Part shown: piece after piece, positions 13,520 to 23,224 of the stretch
Numbering within the stretch: position 1 is the first letter of the stretch
Layout of the letters: every line of letters begins with the position of its first letter
DNA from: Hirundichthys speculiger
Lineage: Eukaryota; Chordata; Actinopteri; Beloniformes; Exocoetidae
Direction: 5' to 3'
Assembly (NCBI GenBank): GCA_018398805.1
Contig: JAGFBZ010002260.1
Location: 992,001-1,056,000 of the forward strand
Length of the DNA: 64,000 nucleotides
Position numbers and translations under genes: made by a program
Notes under the pieces: model-generated
What the model was told of the DNA's origin: nothing
What the model saw: the letters and a program-made list of their open reading frames with translations, nothing else
Database searches by the model: none

Positions 13520-14713
13520 GTTTTAGGTTCAGTAACCGGCAGCATGGTGGTTTAGTGGTCAGCACTGTTGCCTCACAGCTAGAAGGTTCCTGGTTCGAAC
13601 CTCATCAGGGGCCTTTCTGTGTGGAGTTTGCATGTTCTCCCCGTGCTTGCGTGCGTTCCCTCCAGGTACTGCGACTTCCTCCCACAGTCCAAAGACATGC
13701 ATGTTAGGTAAATTAGTGGTTCTGGTTGCCCGTAGGAGTGATTGTGAGTGTGCGTGATTGTTTGTCTCTGTGTGGCCCTGCGTTGGACTGGCGACGTGTC
13801 CTGGGTGTAGAGAGAGCTGGGATAGGCTCCAGCAGAGGATTAAACGGGCATAGATAATGGATGGATGGATGGTTCAGTAACCTAGAAAAAGAACCAGTCT
13901 GCTTTGAATAAAGTCCTTGAAGGATTAAACACTTTCTTAGTGTTGACGGATTGATTTAAATCTGGAAAGAATCCACAATGACAAAATGTCATCAATGAGC
14001 CATTTGGATGGTTTGAAGGCAGATTTAACCCCAGTGGAGGATGAACAATTAAAATAAAACCAAACAGCAGAAGTCAGAAGTAAATAATTCATTAATTCAT
14101 TCATTTATAAAATTAAATAGAAATAAAAAGTGGATGTCCCCAGATTGTTGCAACAAAAATACATTCAATAATTTAACACTGATACATTTAGACCAAGTAA
14201 CAGTAGACAGTTAATTATTGAACTTAAAGTCAACGAATAAAGAAAACAGACACATCTGTAGACTTTGCAAACAGTTGTAACAGATCGACTGACTTAAAAA
14301 AAAACCAGAACATCAAACACATCATTCAAGGACAGGCTGAAAAAGTCTGTGCATTTCTCTAGAAGCAGTTCAAGGCAAACAATTCACCACCTTTCCAGCT
14401 ATTCATCTTTGGGGTGACTCACTGCCTGCGCGCAGGAACTTGTCAATTTAAGAGAAACGTTCAATGATAAAAGCCTCTGAGGAAAACATGAAATGTCTCC
14501 AAAACGACTGGTAAAGCATGGCATGGTGTATAAGTAAAACAAGGAAAAGAAAAGATAAATTACAGAAGGAAAAAAAAACAAGTTCAAGCTGCCAGTGCGA
14601 CAGGAGTTGCTGATCAATAGAGGAGAGGAGAGCGCGATGAGCGGCTGAGAAACGGATCAGTTATTGAGCGATAAAAGTGAGACCGGTCATAATAATAAAA
14701 GCGGGCTCTTACA
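324..14713 (-). CDS. lepr: Leptin receptor, 5' part of gene (overall model, frame-disrupted)
   Basis: Class I cytokine receptor for leptin: single-pass plasma-membrane protein that signals through JAK2/STAT3 (family knowledge; the membrane and intracellular parts are left of the window). Seen here, reading leftward: exon 1 ending at 14713, then coding exons 10217-10269, 7861-8045, 6905-7070, 6355-6531, 2472-2621, 2248-2389, 542-699 and 324-423, each with AG/GT borders. The product has a signal peptide, a mature start ALNLPWRDELCC, the N-terminal cytokine-receptor region, a fibronectin-III module with the WSEWS box, and the Ig-like domain. The exon order and segments such as IDESW, VKPSPP-like, SQY and the WSEWS box match vertebrate LEPR. 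The frame does not run through as written: exon 7861-8045 needs two one-base corrections, the 6355-6531/2472-2621 junction needs one, and exon 2472-2621 needs one. Exons 10217-10269, 6905-7070, 2248-2389, 542-699 and 324-423 are clean. This is either a decaying gene or consensus error; identity as lepr is secure. Confidence 0.9.
542..699 (-). CDS. lepr: lepr coding exon, first half of Ig-like domain
   Basis: 158 bp. Acceptor ctgtctgtag and donor TGG|gtaaga. Reads (T)VSYIPKKVVARPGESVTLY and then a CVF segment and SSQYRPFNDW, typical of the LEPR Ig domain (the SQY segment is conserved). The first codon is completed by the A at the end of exon 2248-2389. Frame clean. A free-standing ORF call here would start on an internal GTG and is not a real start. 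Confidence 0.88.
993..1027. repeat. Perfect 35-bp palindrome in lepr intron
   Basis: Arm CCAATCAAAATAGTGAT (993-1009), a single G at 1010, then the exact reverse complement (1011-1027). It can form a 17-bp hairpin. It lies in the 1.5-kb intron between exons 542-699 and 2248-2389. No longer element was seen around it. Confidence 0.9.
1764..1819. repeat. Clustered inverted repeats (hairpin) in lepr intron
   Basis: CTTGGTAATCTGCT (1784-1797) is followed after 8 bases by its exact complement AGCAGATTACCAAG (1806-1819). A third near-copy CTGCTGATTACCAA lies at 1764-1777. These can form alternative stem-loops. The rest of the intron (700-2247) is AT-rich with nothing else recognised. Confidence 0.8.
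2248..2389 (-). CDS. lepr: lepr coding exon with WSXWS motif
   Basis: 142 bp, phase 0 in (acceptor gctctgtttccag), phase 1 out (GACA|gtaagg). Encodes the second half of a fibronectin-III module, ...VRCSGLNEPPLWSEWSKP..., with the class I cytokine-receptor WSEWS box. The junction to exon 542-699 restores a Thr codon (A|CC) in frame. Clean. Confidence 0.92.
2472..2621 (-). CDS. lepr: lepr coding exon, first half of FN-III module, frame-broken
   Basis: Acceptor tttctgtag, donor GGCAG|gtaagc. The start reads KPSPPVNVSDFVTT (phase 1 entry) and the end reads QKQFVQWDDPPDGN...SIVWQ (phase 0 exit), but these lie in different frames. The length of 150 bp is one base too many for the phases at its ends. 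Dropping one base at the AAA run (plus-strand TTT, 2575-2577) joins the two readings cleanly. Otherwise a stop follows soon after the start. Confidence 0.82.
3690..4140. mobile_element. Retrotransposon 3' tails, one apparently nested
   Basis: The stretch around 3697-3735 (aaactttatttatatagcac) and the stretch around 4085-4150 (caacacaaagtgcttgacag... aacaaataaagaccc) look like two halves of one common teleost LINE tail. They are separated by about 340 bp that itself ends in aaataaacctgactttgac, a second LINE-like tail. Family assignment is by resemblance only. Confidence 0.5.
4392..4447. repeat. (CA)n microsatellite
   Basis: About 28 near-perfect AC units. ORFs of Thr-His repeats over it are not genes. 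Confidence 0.97.
4745..5610 (+). mobile_element. LINE 3' fragment (RT C-terminus and 3' tail), degenerate
   Basis: Broken frames give LGVT-like ...TMDRDLN, SHIKAITSAAFYHLKN and, at 5160-5357, KIWNSLPEDVRQT, the hallmark C-terminal stretch of L2/CR1/Rex-type reverse transcriptases. It ends in the tail ...aaataaactcgccttgcc. Multiple stops. About 61 bp (from about 5007) are repeated in tandem from about 5068. A related tail lies at 35170-35466. Confidence 0.8.
6170..6300 (-). mobile_element. Fragment of tRNA-like SINE
   Basis: ggactgtgggaggacgctgg...cacacagagaaacc is the reverse complement of the body of the SINE that is complete at 13538-13872. It lies 55 bp downstream of the donor of lepr exon 6355-6531. 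Degenerate, both ends lost. Confidence 0.65.
6355..6531 (-). CDS. lepr: lepr coding exon, N-terminal cytokine-receptor region
   Basis: 177 bp, acceptor ccacctccag, donor CCCTG|gtaagg. Enters in phase 2, completing the CT| left by exon 6905-7070, and reads SDDNTEVNESDNPVVCEAED, then SFMCSLTLEP... and LLIVPARP. It aligns with the human stretch preceding the VKPDPP segment. It leaves in phase 2, yet the next exon (2472-2621) needs phase 1, so one base must be surplus near the donor (6357-6366, a C/G-rich run), or the border is non-standard. Confidence 0.8.
6905..7070 (-). CDS. lepr: lepr coding exon, N-terminal region
   Basis: 166 bp by the acceptor tttcacag|CAGAGCC; a 3-base-shorter acceptor at 7067 and a shorter one at 7016 are alternatives. 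Reads AEPFSLKSPVTFYVIYLSGS and then CLEILCRIDESWTNVAC...; the IDESW core matches the conserved IDANW stretch of LEPR. Donor CGGCT|gtgagt, phase 2. Clean frame. The exact 5' border is the least certain part. Confidence 0.78.
7556..7710 (+). mobile_element. Tc1-like transposase remnant in lepr intron
   Basis: Broken frames retain the Tc1 helix-turn-helix stretch: ...RYQGESCGPPRVWFI and a segment around CNCSSNYLQV. The DNA gttgtggacctccacgagtc is a Tc1 signature. Only about 150 bp survive. Confidence 0.7.
7861..8045 (-). CDS. lepr: lepr coding exon, mature N-terminus, frame-broken
   Basis: Acceptor tcttcattcag, donor GGTG|gtaaga, 185 bp. Enters in phase 1 (G|GG) and reads ALNLPWRDELCCDSPLTN. 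Further on a different frame reads SPAHHSRCNFRNFTETQ, matching the conserved Cys-Phe-Arg region of the receptor N-terminus and carrying an N-glycosylation sequon (NFT). The two join if one A is dropped at 7978-7980. The exit phase then fits exon 6905-7070 only if one base is also dropped from the C6 run (plus-strand G6, 7875-7880). As written, TGA stops the first frame before the donor. Confidence 0.75.
8617..9342. mobile_element. Non-autonomous pogo/Tigger-like element
   Basis: Left end CAGTGATCCtttattttt at 8617 and right end ...aagGGATCACTG at 9342 are terminal inverted repeats, with TA flanking the right end and near the left. The interior includes 'tcgcggaaac' and 'ccgcgaataac' subterminal motifs and no transposase. 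It contains a short tandem of cattacccataaggccaca (about 9125-9180). Confidence 0.7.
8660..8684. repeat. Polypyrimidine C-rich tract
   Basis: CCACC units running into a C12 run and ACCC repeats. It lies inside the pogo-like element. Confidence 0.8.
9343..10216. other. lepr intron sequence, no feature recognised
   Basis: AT-rich with short poly-T runs. No exon-like reading or repeat family was recognised. Confidence 0.5.
10217..10269 (-). CDS. lepr: lepr signal-peptide exon
   Basis: 53 bp, acceptor ctttccgtag, donor CCATG|gtgagt. Its first G completes the start codon whose A and T are the last two bases of exon 1 (14714-14713). The product begins MVRSLVLTVLIHIFLVPHG, a textbook signal peptide. 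Cleavage is expected at HG|AL, so the mature chain begins in exon 7861-8045. The start context is good (A at -3, G at +4). Confidence 0.85.
10270..13520. other. lepr intron 1, left part
   Basis: No exon was recognised. It contains a G14 run at 12713-12727, an AAGAAG-rich stretch near 11968-11998 and an A-run at 12959-12977. Open frames here are short and random-looking. Confidence 0.5.
13481..13518. repeat. Poly-T run (about 30 bases)
   Basis: Uninterrupted T run just before the SINE insertion at 13538. Prone to length error. Confidence 0.9.
13538..13872 (+). mobile_element. Full-length tRNA-like SINE with (GGAT)n tail
   Basis: 335 bp flanked by the 10-bp target duplication TTCAGTAACC (13528-13537 and 13873-13882). 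The head carries Pol III-type boxes: TGGTTTAGTGGTCAGCA resembles box A and GGTTCGAACCT resembles box B. The body is the widespread teleost sequence gtgtggagtttgcatgttct... and the 3' end is a GGAT repeat. The exact duplication indicates a fairly recent insertion. Confidence 0.88.
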
Positions 14714-14748
14714 TCGTCCTTGCGAGTTTCCTTAGTTGTTTCCTTCAT
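14713..14748 (-). other. Overlapping upstream ORF in lepr 5' leader
   Basis: ATG at 14748 (MKETTKETRKDD...) runs out of frame with the receptor start, through exon 10217-10269 and ends at TGA in exon 7861-8045, about 38 codons in total. Its start context is weak (T at -3) compared with the main start. If used, it would lower receptor translation. Confidence 0.5.
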
Positions 14749-14758
14749 GGAAATTCAA

Positions 14759-14815
14759 TCAGATGAGTTTGATCCGCGCGCCTCTGTCACGACTGCAACT
14801 CGACTGGAAGATCAT
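14759..14815 (-). other. 18-codon upstream ORF in lepr 5' leader
   Basis: ATG at 14815 to TGA at 14761-14759, wholly upstream of the receptor start. It counts only if transcription starts beyond 14815. Function unknown. Confidence 0.4.
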
Positions 14816-15000
14816 GAGGAGATCCCCGCGAGAAACGTAGTCAGTCACGGTTACTTTGACGTAAGGAGCAGCCGAGCCTCCCGGCGTTGAGGAGCGACAC
14901 TCAAGACTGGAGCTGGTGGAGGGAGCAGGACTGATGCGTTCAGGAAACCTCCGGAAATCTTATCACTACTGATAACGCACAACGACCCACGGCTAATATG

Positions 15001-15912
15001 TATGGAGCCCCGTTTGGATCATACTTCAATGAATAAATGAGTCTATTATTATGAAATACAGACATTTATTATTATGAAATACGTATCCATTATTATGAAA
15101 TACATGTTTATTATTATTATGAAATAGTTCCCATTATTATGAAATAAATGTGTATTATTATGAAATATTTCCCATTATTATGAAAAAAGGTAATTATTAT
15201 GAAATATATTTTATTATTATTTAATCTTAGTTTAATGTATAATAGATTATTTCAGAATGGCTTTTTTATCTAAGAATTCGTTTTTACATAATTGCTTCCT
15301 TTTACATAAGAATGATCTTTTACATAATAATGACATTTTGCCACTGGGCGGGGCCAGTGGTTGACCCGCATGCTCATTGGCTGATCCTTCTCCATTCTAC
15401 GCTCTGACATCGACTAGTTTTGGCCGTGAGGTCCCGTTAGCAGTGGGCCGTGACGTCATCAAGGTTCGCTCCTAGTCCGATTGTAGCTATGACAGCTTGG
15501 ACTGAGCCACGGGAAACCTTGACGTTTCTTAGTCGATGTCAACTTTTAACCGTAAACTGAGGTGCATTCTGCCACCTACTGCCCTGGAGGATATACATTG
15601 CGCCTCTCGCCCACTATTGATATTCACTGTTCTGTTGCTTATGCCTGAATTAAAGAGCAGCCAATCACATAAATGGCTCCACCCTCTCTGCTGTGATTGA
15701 CACACAAATCATTCTTATAAAAAACAAAGCCATTATTATGTAAAAGATCATTCTTATGAAAAACGAAACCATTATCATAACAATGGGAAATAATTCATAA
15801 TAATAAACATGCATTTCATAATAATGGGAAATATTTGATAATAATAAACACCTGTATTTCATAATAATAGACTCATTTGTTCATTGAATTATGACCCAAA
15901 CAGGGCTCCATA
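15001..15912. mobile_element. Large palindromic MITE-like element next to lepr promoter
   Basis: Starts TATGGAGCCCCGTTTGGATC and ends with the matching complement ...CAGGGCTCCATA; about 60 bp of near-perfect terminal inverted repeat with TA at both ends. Each arm carries a subterminal array of ATTATTATGAAAT-type units (about eight on the left), then TTACATAA(T/G)AATG-type units. The centre (15340-15650) is GC-richer with a further inverted pair (GACATCGACTAG / TTAGTCGATGTC). No transposase. Begins about 100-200 bp upstream of lepr exon 1. Confidence 0.85.
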
Positions 15913-18323
15913 ATACAGTCGTGTATTTGTTCAAGAAGTTAAGTACACATTTAAACAGTTACAGCTGGAATTGAAAAACGAAAAATCCGGATTCCCAAAA
16001 AGTTTGAAAAATTGCACAGAGAAAAGACACACTTAAGTTATATATTTCACACTAAAAACATGTATAAAGGTTTGTCTATTAGACTGTACATAAAAGATGG
16101 ATGTGGATTTTTATGAGAAAATCATTGAATCAATGTTTCTGAGTACACGCTGCATTTGAGAGAAATTGGGATTTCTTTTTATCTTGAAAGTCTGAACATA
16201 GACTGGAGCACGAAAAAAAAAAACTGGAGATGCCACGCGTGATGTTGCCCAGACATTTACTGAAAAATGTTTTTGAAGCCTCTTTTTTTTTTTTTTTAAG
16301 TCACTCTGCAGAACTCCAACTCCTCCAAGTCTAACAGGCTCAGCAGCTGAGAAGCAGGTAGATAAGCATAGTTATTGTCTTATTTAAAAAGAAAAAAAAC
16401 ATGCTCTGCTGGGTCTAACAGCTCAGAAGTGATGTTAAACAAAGATGCTAAAGTGACAGCTTGCTGTTTGACACCATGGACTCAAAAGAAAAAAAAACAT
16501 ACCCTCATGAAGCATACATTTATTTCACAAACTCTATTTCAATTGGTAAACTGGGTAAGTTTTGCTAACATAACTTCCTATTTTTGTGTAATTTACTAAG
16601 AAGGGTATCTTACAGAGGAAATATCAAATCTTTGTCTGTATCTTATAAATATGATACAAAGTACTTTTGCACTTTTCTGATTTTCTTCAAAGAAGCAATC
16701 TTTTTAGTTACTGATAGTAATTTATTATCAGCAGGCCAACATGCAAATTGGAGGGAGCCATGGATTTCTCTACTTACTTAATCGAATACATTTTGGTCAA
16801 AGTTGGCCAATTCCTACATCTGAAGTGCAGTGAATGCAGCAACAGATTATAGAGAAAAACTGAGTATCCCCATGTCAGATGTAAAGGTGAAGTGGAGGAG
16901 CCATAAAATTGCAAAATGACTGAGTTCAGGTTCCAAAAAGGTCTCCGGTCCAAAATATCACAAGCCTGAAAAAAAATATATATATTTTTTCCACCTCTGG
17001 CACAAATATATACATAACTTGGTGTATTTGCTACTTCAGGTGCACATATCTAAAACTAATATCAACTTATGTTTCCCAAGCCACATCTCAACAGATATGA
17101 AAGCTGAAGCTTTAGCTCAGAAATCTGTTCTGGTGACATAGATGCTGCAACATAAAATCAATGCTTTATACTACAGATTGTCTGCCAAGAATGAGTTCCA
17201 GGGATGTGATGCTGTGCCAGTGTGAGAAACCGATGGGATGTGTGTTACGTAAATACCTACACTGATTGGTATTTGCTCAGCTCTCCACATATGCGGTTTA
17301 AATCTCAGTCTACTGAAAGAAGATCCTTCATTCGAAAACTATAATCGACCTTTTCATCTTTTCGCACGTTGTAGATAACTCCTTCATTAAACAACATGCA
17401 CACACACAAAAACACGTTTTTACCACTCACTAACACACTGTTATTTGCCAACATGAAGCCCACCACGATGCTGTAAAGACTCTGAGGTGCCTAAAAGACA
17501 TGTCTTCCTCTGTATGTCACTTCCTTCTGTCGTGGCCTCAGGTGGACTGGCAGCATGTGCACCACGTAACCTGCGTCACGCCTGACGACAGCTCGGGCAA
17601 GTTCCAGACCGCCGTGACCTTACATTTGATGAAGCCCATACTGGATGGATGGATGGATGGATGGATTAGATGGACCGATTTTGATTGCCGTCCCCATTAT
17701 CCTGTAAATGGCTTGTAACAATATCCGAAGCCAATTCTCACATTTATAATTAGGTTATCATCAAATAATAACGGGACGAAATGTGATTTCAAGAGTTAAT
17801 CAATGGCCGTCAGACCAATGAGTGATTGTTTCAACTATAAGAAATGCCAAATGCTGGTGTTGGTATGATAATGGAATATAATTTTGGGAAGTTAATAACT
17901 GGCCCGTGTGTGGGTGTGAATCCTAGTTAACCTGAGGTGTTACATTACAATCCCACACTTCTGGTCATACTATCTGCTCTTTGAGTATGGTGACAATGGG
18001 TTTTTTTTTTTTTTTTTTAAGGAGAAAGTGTGAGGCCCCCTGCCAAATTTTGCAAAAAGAAAAAAAAAAGGTAAATTCTATTTTGTCTCAAGGAACTGTC
18101 TTCCATTAAAAAAAACCCCATGGGTTGACCGAACCAGTATTCACTGTGAGACTGACTCATACTACTGTTCTGTCAACGTCCCCTCAGCGAGGGTTTTCAC
18201 ATGTGAGAATACAAATGTCCTGCCAGCTCTCCAGAAACATCTTTGAAGAACTGCAGAGTAAGAGAGTCTGAGTCAGTCAGGGGTTGTCTTCTGGACTGCA
18301 GGAGTCTGTCATTGTTTTGGGGC
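15913..18323. other. Intergenic DNA without recognised genes
   Basis: AT-rich. It has a GGAT tract at 17645-17666 that may be a SINE tail scrap. No exon-like or conserved reading was recognised. Confidence 0.5.
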
Positions 18324-18329
18324 TTATTA

Positions 18330-18665
18330 CATCCATCCATCCATCCATCCATCCATTATCCATAGCCCGTTTAGTCTTATCTAGGGTCACGGGGATCTGC
18401 TGGAGCCAAAGGCAGGGGTACACCCTGGACAGCTCACCTGTCCATCACAGCACCACACGGAGAAGAACAACCATGCACACTCACAATCACTCATACGGGT
18501 AATTTAGAACCACCAACTAACCTGACATACATGTCTTTGGACTGTGGGAGGAAGCCAGAATACCCAGAGAAAACTCACGCAAACACAGGGAGAACATGCA
18601 AACTCCACACAGAAAGACCCCTGCTGAGGTTTGAACCAGGAACCTTCTAGCTGTGAGGAGACAGT
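18330..18665 (-). mobile_element. tRNA-like SINE, inverted copy
   Basis: Reverse-complement copy of the 13538-13872 SINE: starts with the ATCC repeat tail, then the body (ggactgtgggaggaagcc...), and stops just after the box B-like region (gaggtttgaaccagg) at about 18665. The box A head is missing, so it is 5'-truncated. Confidence 0.8.
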
Positions 18666-20285
18666 CATATAATATTCAACTCACCCCATTATATCAGGAA
18701 GGGATTTCAGGAGAGTGACTTTAAAGAGGGTGGAGCCATTTCACTCAGTTTTTAAAACATTAAAATAAATAAACCCAGTCGAACAGGCTTGTAAAACTGT
18801 AAGTATAACATTGGCCCTTTAAAGTTTGTAACATGTTGTTTTGAAATCAGAGTCAGCCTTTTAGTGCAGCTCAACATCCTCAGGTGCTGTGGTTTCCTTG
18901 TAGGTGCCAGAATGCAATCAGACTTAATGACGTAGAAAGGATGTGTCACTGTGAGTCTACATAAAACTACCTCTGTGAAGGGGAGGAGATCCATTTCCGA
19001 ATAAACCTGCGTCACGATGAAGGCACATCACACATATTTTACAACCACACTGATCTTTATTGGGAAATGATTAGACTTTTTTTTTCAGTAGCTTGGCATC
19101 CCTTGACTGTTGCAAGCTGGAAGCATCTAGTTTTACACACAAAACAGCAACATGAAGAACGCATTTAAAAGCAGGAGGAGGGTCTTCTTCCTGATATTTC
19201 ATCTATCTTTCATTGCATCTGATACATGCAATAACAGGATGTTAAAAATGCTTGACATGAGTTAGATAAATAGAAGTCTGTCACAGATGACAGTCTTATG
19301 GAGGGCATTTCTAACAATGTTGGACTCTAATACTATTCGTAACTACTGTGCTGACTTGGACAATCGTAATTAGTTCAGACGGACAAAGACTAACATTTCT
19401 CATAAAGTCAGCATATTTTTTGGAAAATGACACAAAGTTTTCAATGTAAGCCACGACCTGTGAAGTACCTCCTTTTGCCATGGGAAATATGTGCTATTCT
19501 CTCTGGATACAACTTTTAAGATGTCAGAGGTGTGATATTTGCAGTTTACTATTTCGAGATACAAAATCAGGTAAAATTTGAATCTTTACTGATCCGACAG
19601 GATGTCAAAGAGAGCATGAGGACAGCAAACACACGTCAGCAGCAGCCTCACGTACAGCTTAAGATTCAGAGTAAAAACACTTCATTCTTCCTCCAATGAC
19701 ATCATTTTGACTTGGCATCATCCTCTTGTGATCCACATCAGCAAAAATACGTACTTTTTTTTTTTCTTTTTGAGGAATATGTTGTGTTGCAAAGTCAGTG
19801 GTCTTGTAGTGTTGTAATGATGCAGTCTGCTCAGAACCACTGCTTTGATCTTCAGCTTTGTGGTTTGTGTGTTATCTCAATATCTGTGATTCTCAGCAAC
19901 AAAGGAAGACCAGAGCCGGGAAAGAAAGAAGAGCAGTTCTCTGCACATCTGTCTGAGCTTTAGACTGCAGTGGTATTTGTGCCTGCAAATACTGGATTTG
20001 TTTGTTCAAATGTTGTCATTAAACTAAGACGTTGATCTGGTTATTCAGAAGTGCATTGTGGAACTTCGTGAGCTCGTTCTTTTAAAGATGCATTTATTAT
20101 TAGTTTATCATCACTTTTATGTCCATTATTGCACAGTCAGTCATTTATTAATAGAAGTTACGAAGTTACAAGTTAGCACTAACATTTAAGCACAGAAGTG
20201 CAAAGTTAATGCATGATAGGTTTGTTGAGATGCTAGTTGTGTTAGGATAAGAGGCGTTCTTGGAAGAGATGGCTCTAAGATATTC
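18666..20285. other. Intergenic DNA without recognised genes
   Basis: No repeat family, exon or RNA gene was recognised. Confidence 0.45.
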
Positions 20286-20940
20286 TTGAAGGCAAATGGA
20301 GACGCTCTTTGTCTGGAGAGACTCTTACTGGCCCACCTCAACAAGCAGGTCAGCACCTTTCAGGACCCATTACAGTTTGCATATCGTAATGGGCTTGGGG
20401 TTGAAGACGCCATCATCTACCTGCTTCACAGAGCCCACTCTCATCTGGACCAATCAGGCAGCACTTTGAGGGTCATGTTCTTTGATTTCTCAAGTGCTTT
20501 TAATACAATTCAGCCTGCGTTGTTATGTGAGAAGCTCCATAAGTTCCAGGTGGATTCCTCCACAACCTCCTGGATTTATGACTACCTCACAAACAGACCA
20601 CAGTTTGTGAGACTGAAAGGTTGTGTGTCTGAGATGGAGGTCAGCAGCATTGGAGCACCACAAGGAACTGTTCTCTCGCCATTTCTCTTCACACTCTACA
20701 CCTCTGACTTTCCAGTACAACTCTGAGTCCTGTCATCTGCAGAAATACTCTGATGACTCTGCAGTTGTTGGGTGTATCAGCAATGGACAAGAAGCAGAGT
20801 ACAAAGAACTGATCTGTCAGTTTGTGAAATGGTGTGGTAACAATCATCTCGTATTAAATAAGCAAAACTAAAGAGATGATTGTCGACTTCAGAAGGAGCA
20901 AGAAAGGTTGAAAACTGTCCGAATTTCCACATAGGAACTC
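20286..20940 (+). mobile_element. LINE reverse-transcriptase fragment
   Basis: Reads LLLAHLNKQVSTFQDPLQFAYR, then GVEDAIIYLLHRAHSHLD and FFDFSSAFNTIQP; the FDFSSAFNT block is an RT catalytic motif. APQGTVLSPFLFTLYTSD follows, and after a frame change YSDDSAVVG (the F/YxDD box). CR1/L2/Rex-type fish LINE by resemblance. Both ends are missing and frames are broken. Confidence 0.9.
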
Positions 20941-23220
20941 CATGACATTCCTGACATGAACCACAGCGATCATAAAGGAGCATAACCCCGCATAACTGAG
21001 TTTAAATGGTGGAGTACATGCTCCACGGTCGCTCCGTAGGCCACATTAATGACCTGAATCTCACCAGTGGAGCTCAGTGAGTAGGTGTAGTGACGTGCGA
21101 AGCATCGCTGTGTTATTGTTAATATGTACAAACCAGTTTTCATTCTTTTAAATCATTCCACTCCCAATATATTCACAGATCATTTCCTCAATAAACTGAA
21201 CGATTGCTTGATTTGCTACATTCAGAAAATGCAGCACAGATGCACAAACAGCTCAACGTTTAAAGCAAAACTCCTACTGTGCTTGTTTTATCTCCATCAG
21301 TCAAAATTATTAAAAACATTAAGAGGAAAACCAGCTAGGCATCACGTTTAATTAAAGGGGAGACTTTTTTCATTGTTCCTGTGTCATTGGTTGGTGATGT
21401 GACCTCAGAGCTACGTTAGGCTATCATCAAATTATTAAGTGTGTTAAGCACTTTACAATGTTTCAACACAATGAGGGGAGTCTTTGTAACAAACAGCTTC
21501 GTGCCCTGCAGCACAAATATGTGACTGTCTCATACGGGGAAGCCATTCATGAATAATTTAAACACATTTGGCACACATAAAGGAAAAAAAAAAACCTCCC
21601 GGGCGGGGGATTACATACCCAGAGGATGATGTCATTCATGGTGGTAGACTGGTTAGGATGATGTCATCGAAGAGGAATGATGTCATCTCTTCATTTCAAG
21701 TGATTCTGCTGTGGATTGACCTGTCTACCAGCACCCTGTTTTCATGGGGATTAAATGCTTTGATCGCTGGTGGAAAAACCTGATTTTTACAGGTGAGTTT
21801 TCTGACTCTCTAAGACTTTAACAATTTTCTGTAAAATAAAGGATATAAGCCAGAAATTGAGGGCAGGCGTTCTGTAGATATTTCATTATATGCCATGGAC
21901 ACTGCTTGCAGTTATTATTTGTTCAGGGGACTTTGAAGAATTTCTTGAAATTCAGGGACTTACAGAAAAAAAACATATATTTAGAAAAAAAAATGAAGTT
22001 GCTCAAGCAAGACTATAAAGGATTTTCTTGTAACCCAAATCAGCAGAGTCAGTTGATTCTTGTATGGCTGATGTGAAAGAAGAACTTAGCAATTAGAACA
22101 TGCAATGGAACATGAAATGGCCAGTGGAGAGAGCTCACACTCAAACTCCTTCATTCATCAGGGCCAGGCAGAAGTAAATACACAGGACATACACACACAT
22201 CCACTGGCCTGCTCATTTCCAAAAAAGTGGTTTATCTTTACAGAGTTCATGTCCCTCTGTATTGACAAAGACAAAGTCAATACTGAACATGGGTGCACAG
22301 TGAGTCTAAAGGGTTAATACATTAATGTTTTTCACAGAGGACACCAGTGCCAAAGTGCACTGATCAGGGGCTGATTTGAACAGTAAATGTAAATCCACTA
22401 CCTATTGCCTGTCCAGCACTGATTGGTCTAAAATTTAACAAGGCTCTATCATTTCCCTCTTTATGGCTCACAACACCTACAACATGTGCCATGCCAAGGC
22501 ATTTGGTAATCACATTCCAGTTCATGCATCAATTAATTTATATCATTAAGATTTGTGTTTTCATATTTTATGGAGAGTTCTTGAACAGGGCAGTCTTATT
22601 TATGTTGGCAAATTTGACCAGAGTCCCACTGTAAATATCTCTCCAGCTGTGACATGAACTGGGAAAAAACAGGCCTGTTGAGCAGAATAAATCATGAACA
22701 GTTTTCAGAAACATCTACACAAACTTTCTTATTTCACCCTGAATGTTTTTCGTTTACCTTTTACTTAATAATCATCTGGTATAAACCTCTGTGCGGGTAA
22801 ACATGTTTGCTTGTGTCATAAATTAATTTTATCATCTTACCAGTAGCTGTGTGTGCTGCCAAGTGAGTGTGACGCTTTTAATGATTGCATCTGTATCAAA
22901 TGTCTCATGCTCACTATGTGACCTAAAATCCAAACCACTCCTTCTTTGTCTCAAGTGTTCTAGTTAAGGAGGCCAATCCCTATAAAAAATAAATAAATTA
23001 ATTAATTAATTAATTAATTAAACAGAGCAATAAGTTGGAGCCATCATCTAGATGCTTACGTGAAATTCTAAAGTCCAATCAGAAATGAATAATAGCAAAG
23101 TTGTAATGTGACGACAGTAGAACTTCTTAAAAAGATCTTCTCATGTTATGCGGTTTGCTAAAAGATTGACAGATTTCTAAAAAAAAAAAGATCAAGAGAT
23201 TCACAGCTGCGCCATCTGTG
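20941..23220. other. Intergenic DNA without recognised genes
   Basis: Includes a TTAA tetranucleotide tract (22995-23021). No exon or RNA gene was recognised. Confidence 0.5.
22986..23021. repeat. (AATT)n tetranucleotide repeat
   Basis: About seven tandem ATTA units after a short AAAT tract. Confidence 0.9.
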
Positions 23221-23224
23221 TAAC

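Larger units (their letters stand above)
14713..14900 (-). promoter_or_regulatory. lepr: lepr first exon (5'UTR) and proximal promoter
   Basis: The exon ends ...GGACGAT|gtaaga at 14713; its last two bases are the A and T of the start codon. The 3' end is set by the donor; the 5' end (about 14880-14900) is a guess. The region is CpG-rich, has no TATA box, and contains a CRE-like TTACGTCA on the minus strand near 14858-14866. Two upstream ORFs precede the main start (listed separately). Confidence 0.65.

Noticed and set aside
13538..13620. A tRNA gene suggested by GGTTCGAACCT and a box A-like stretch
   Set aside because: It is the head of the SINE; the cloverleaf is not complete and identical bodies recur elsewhere.
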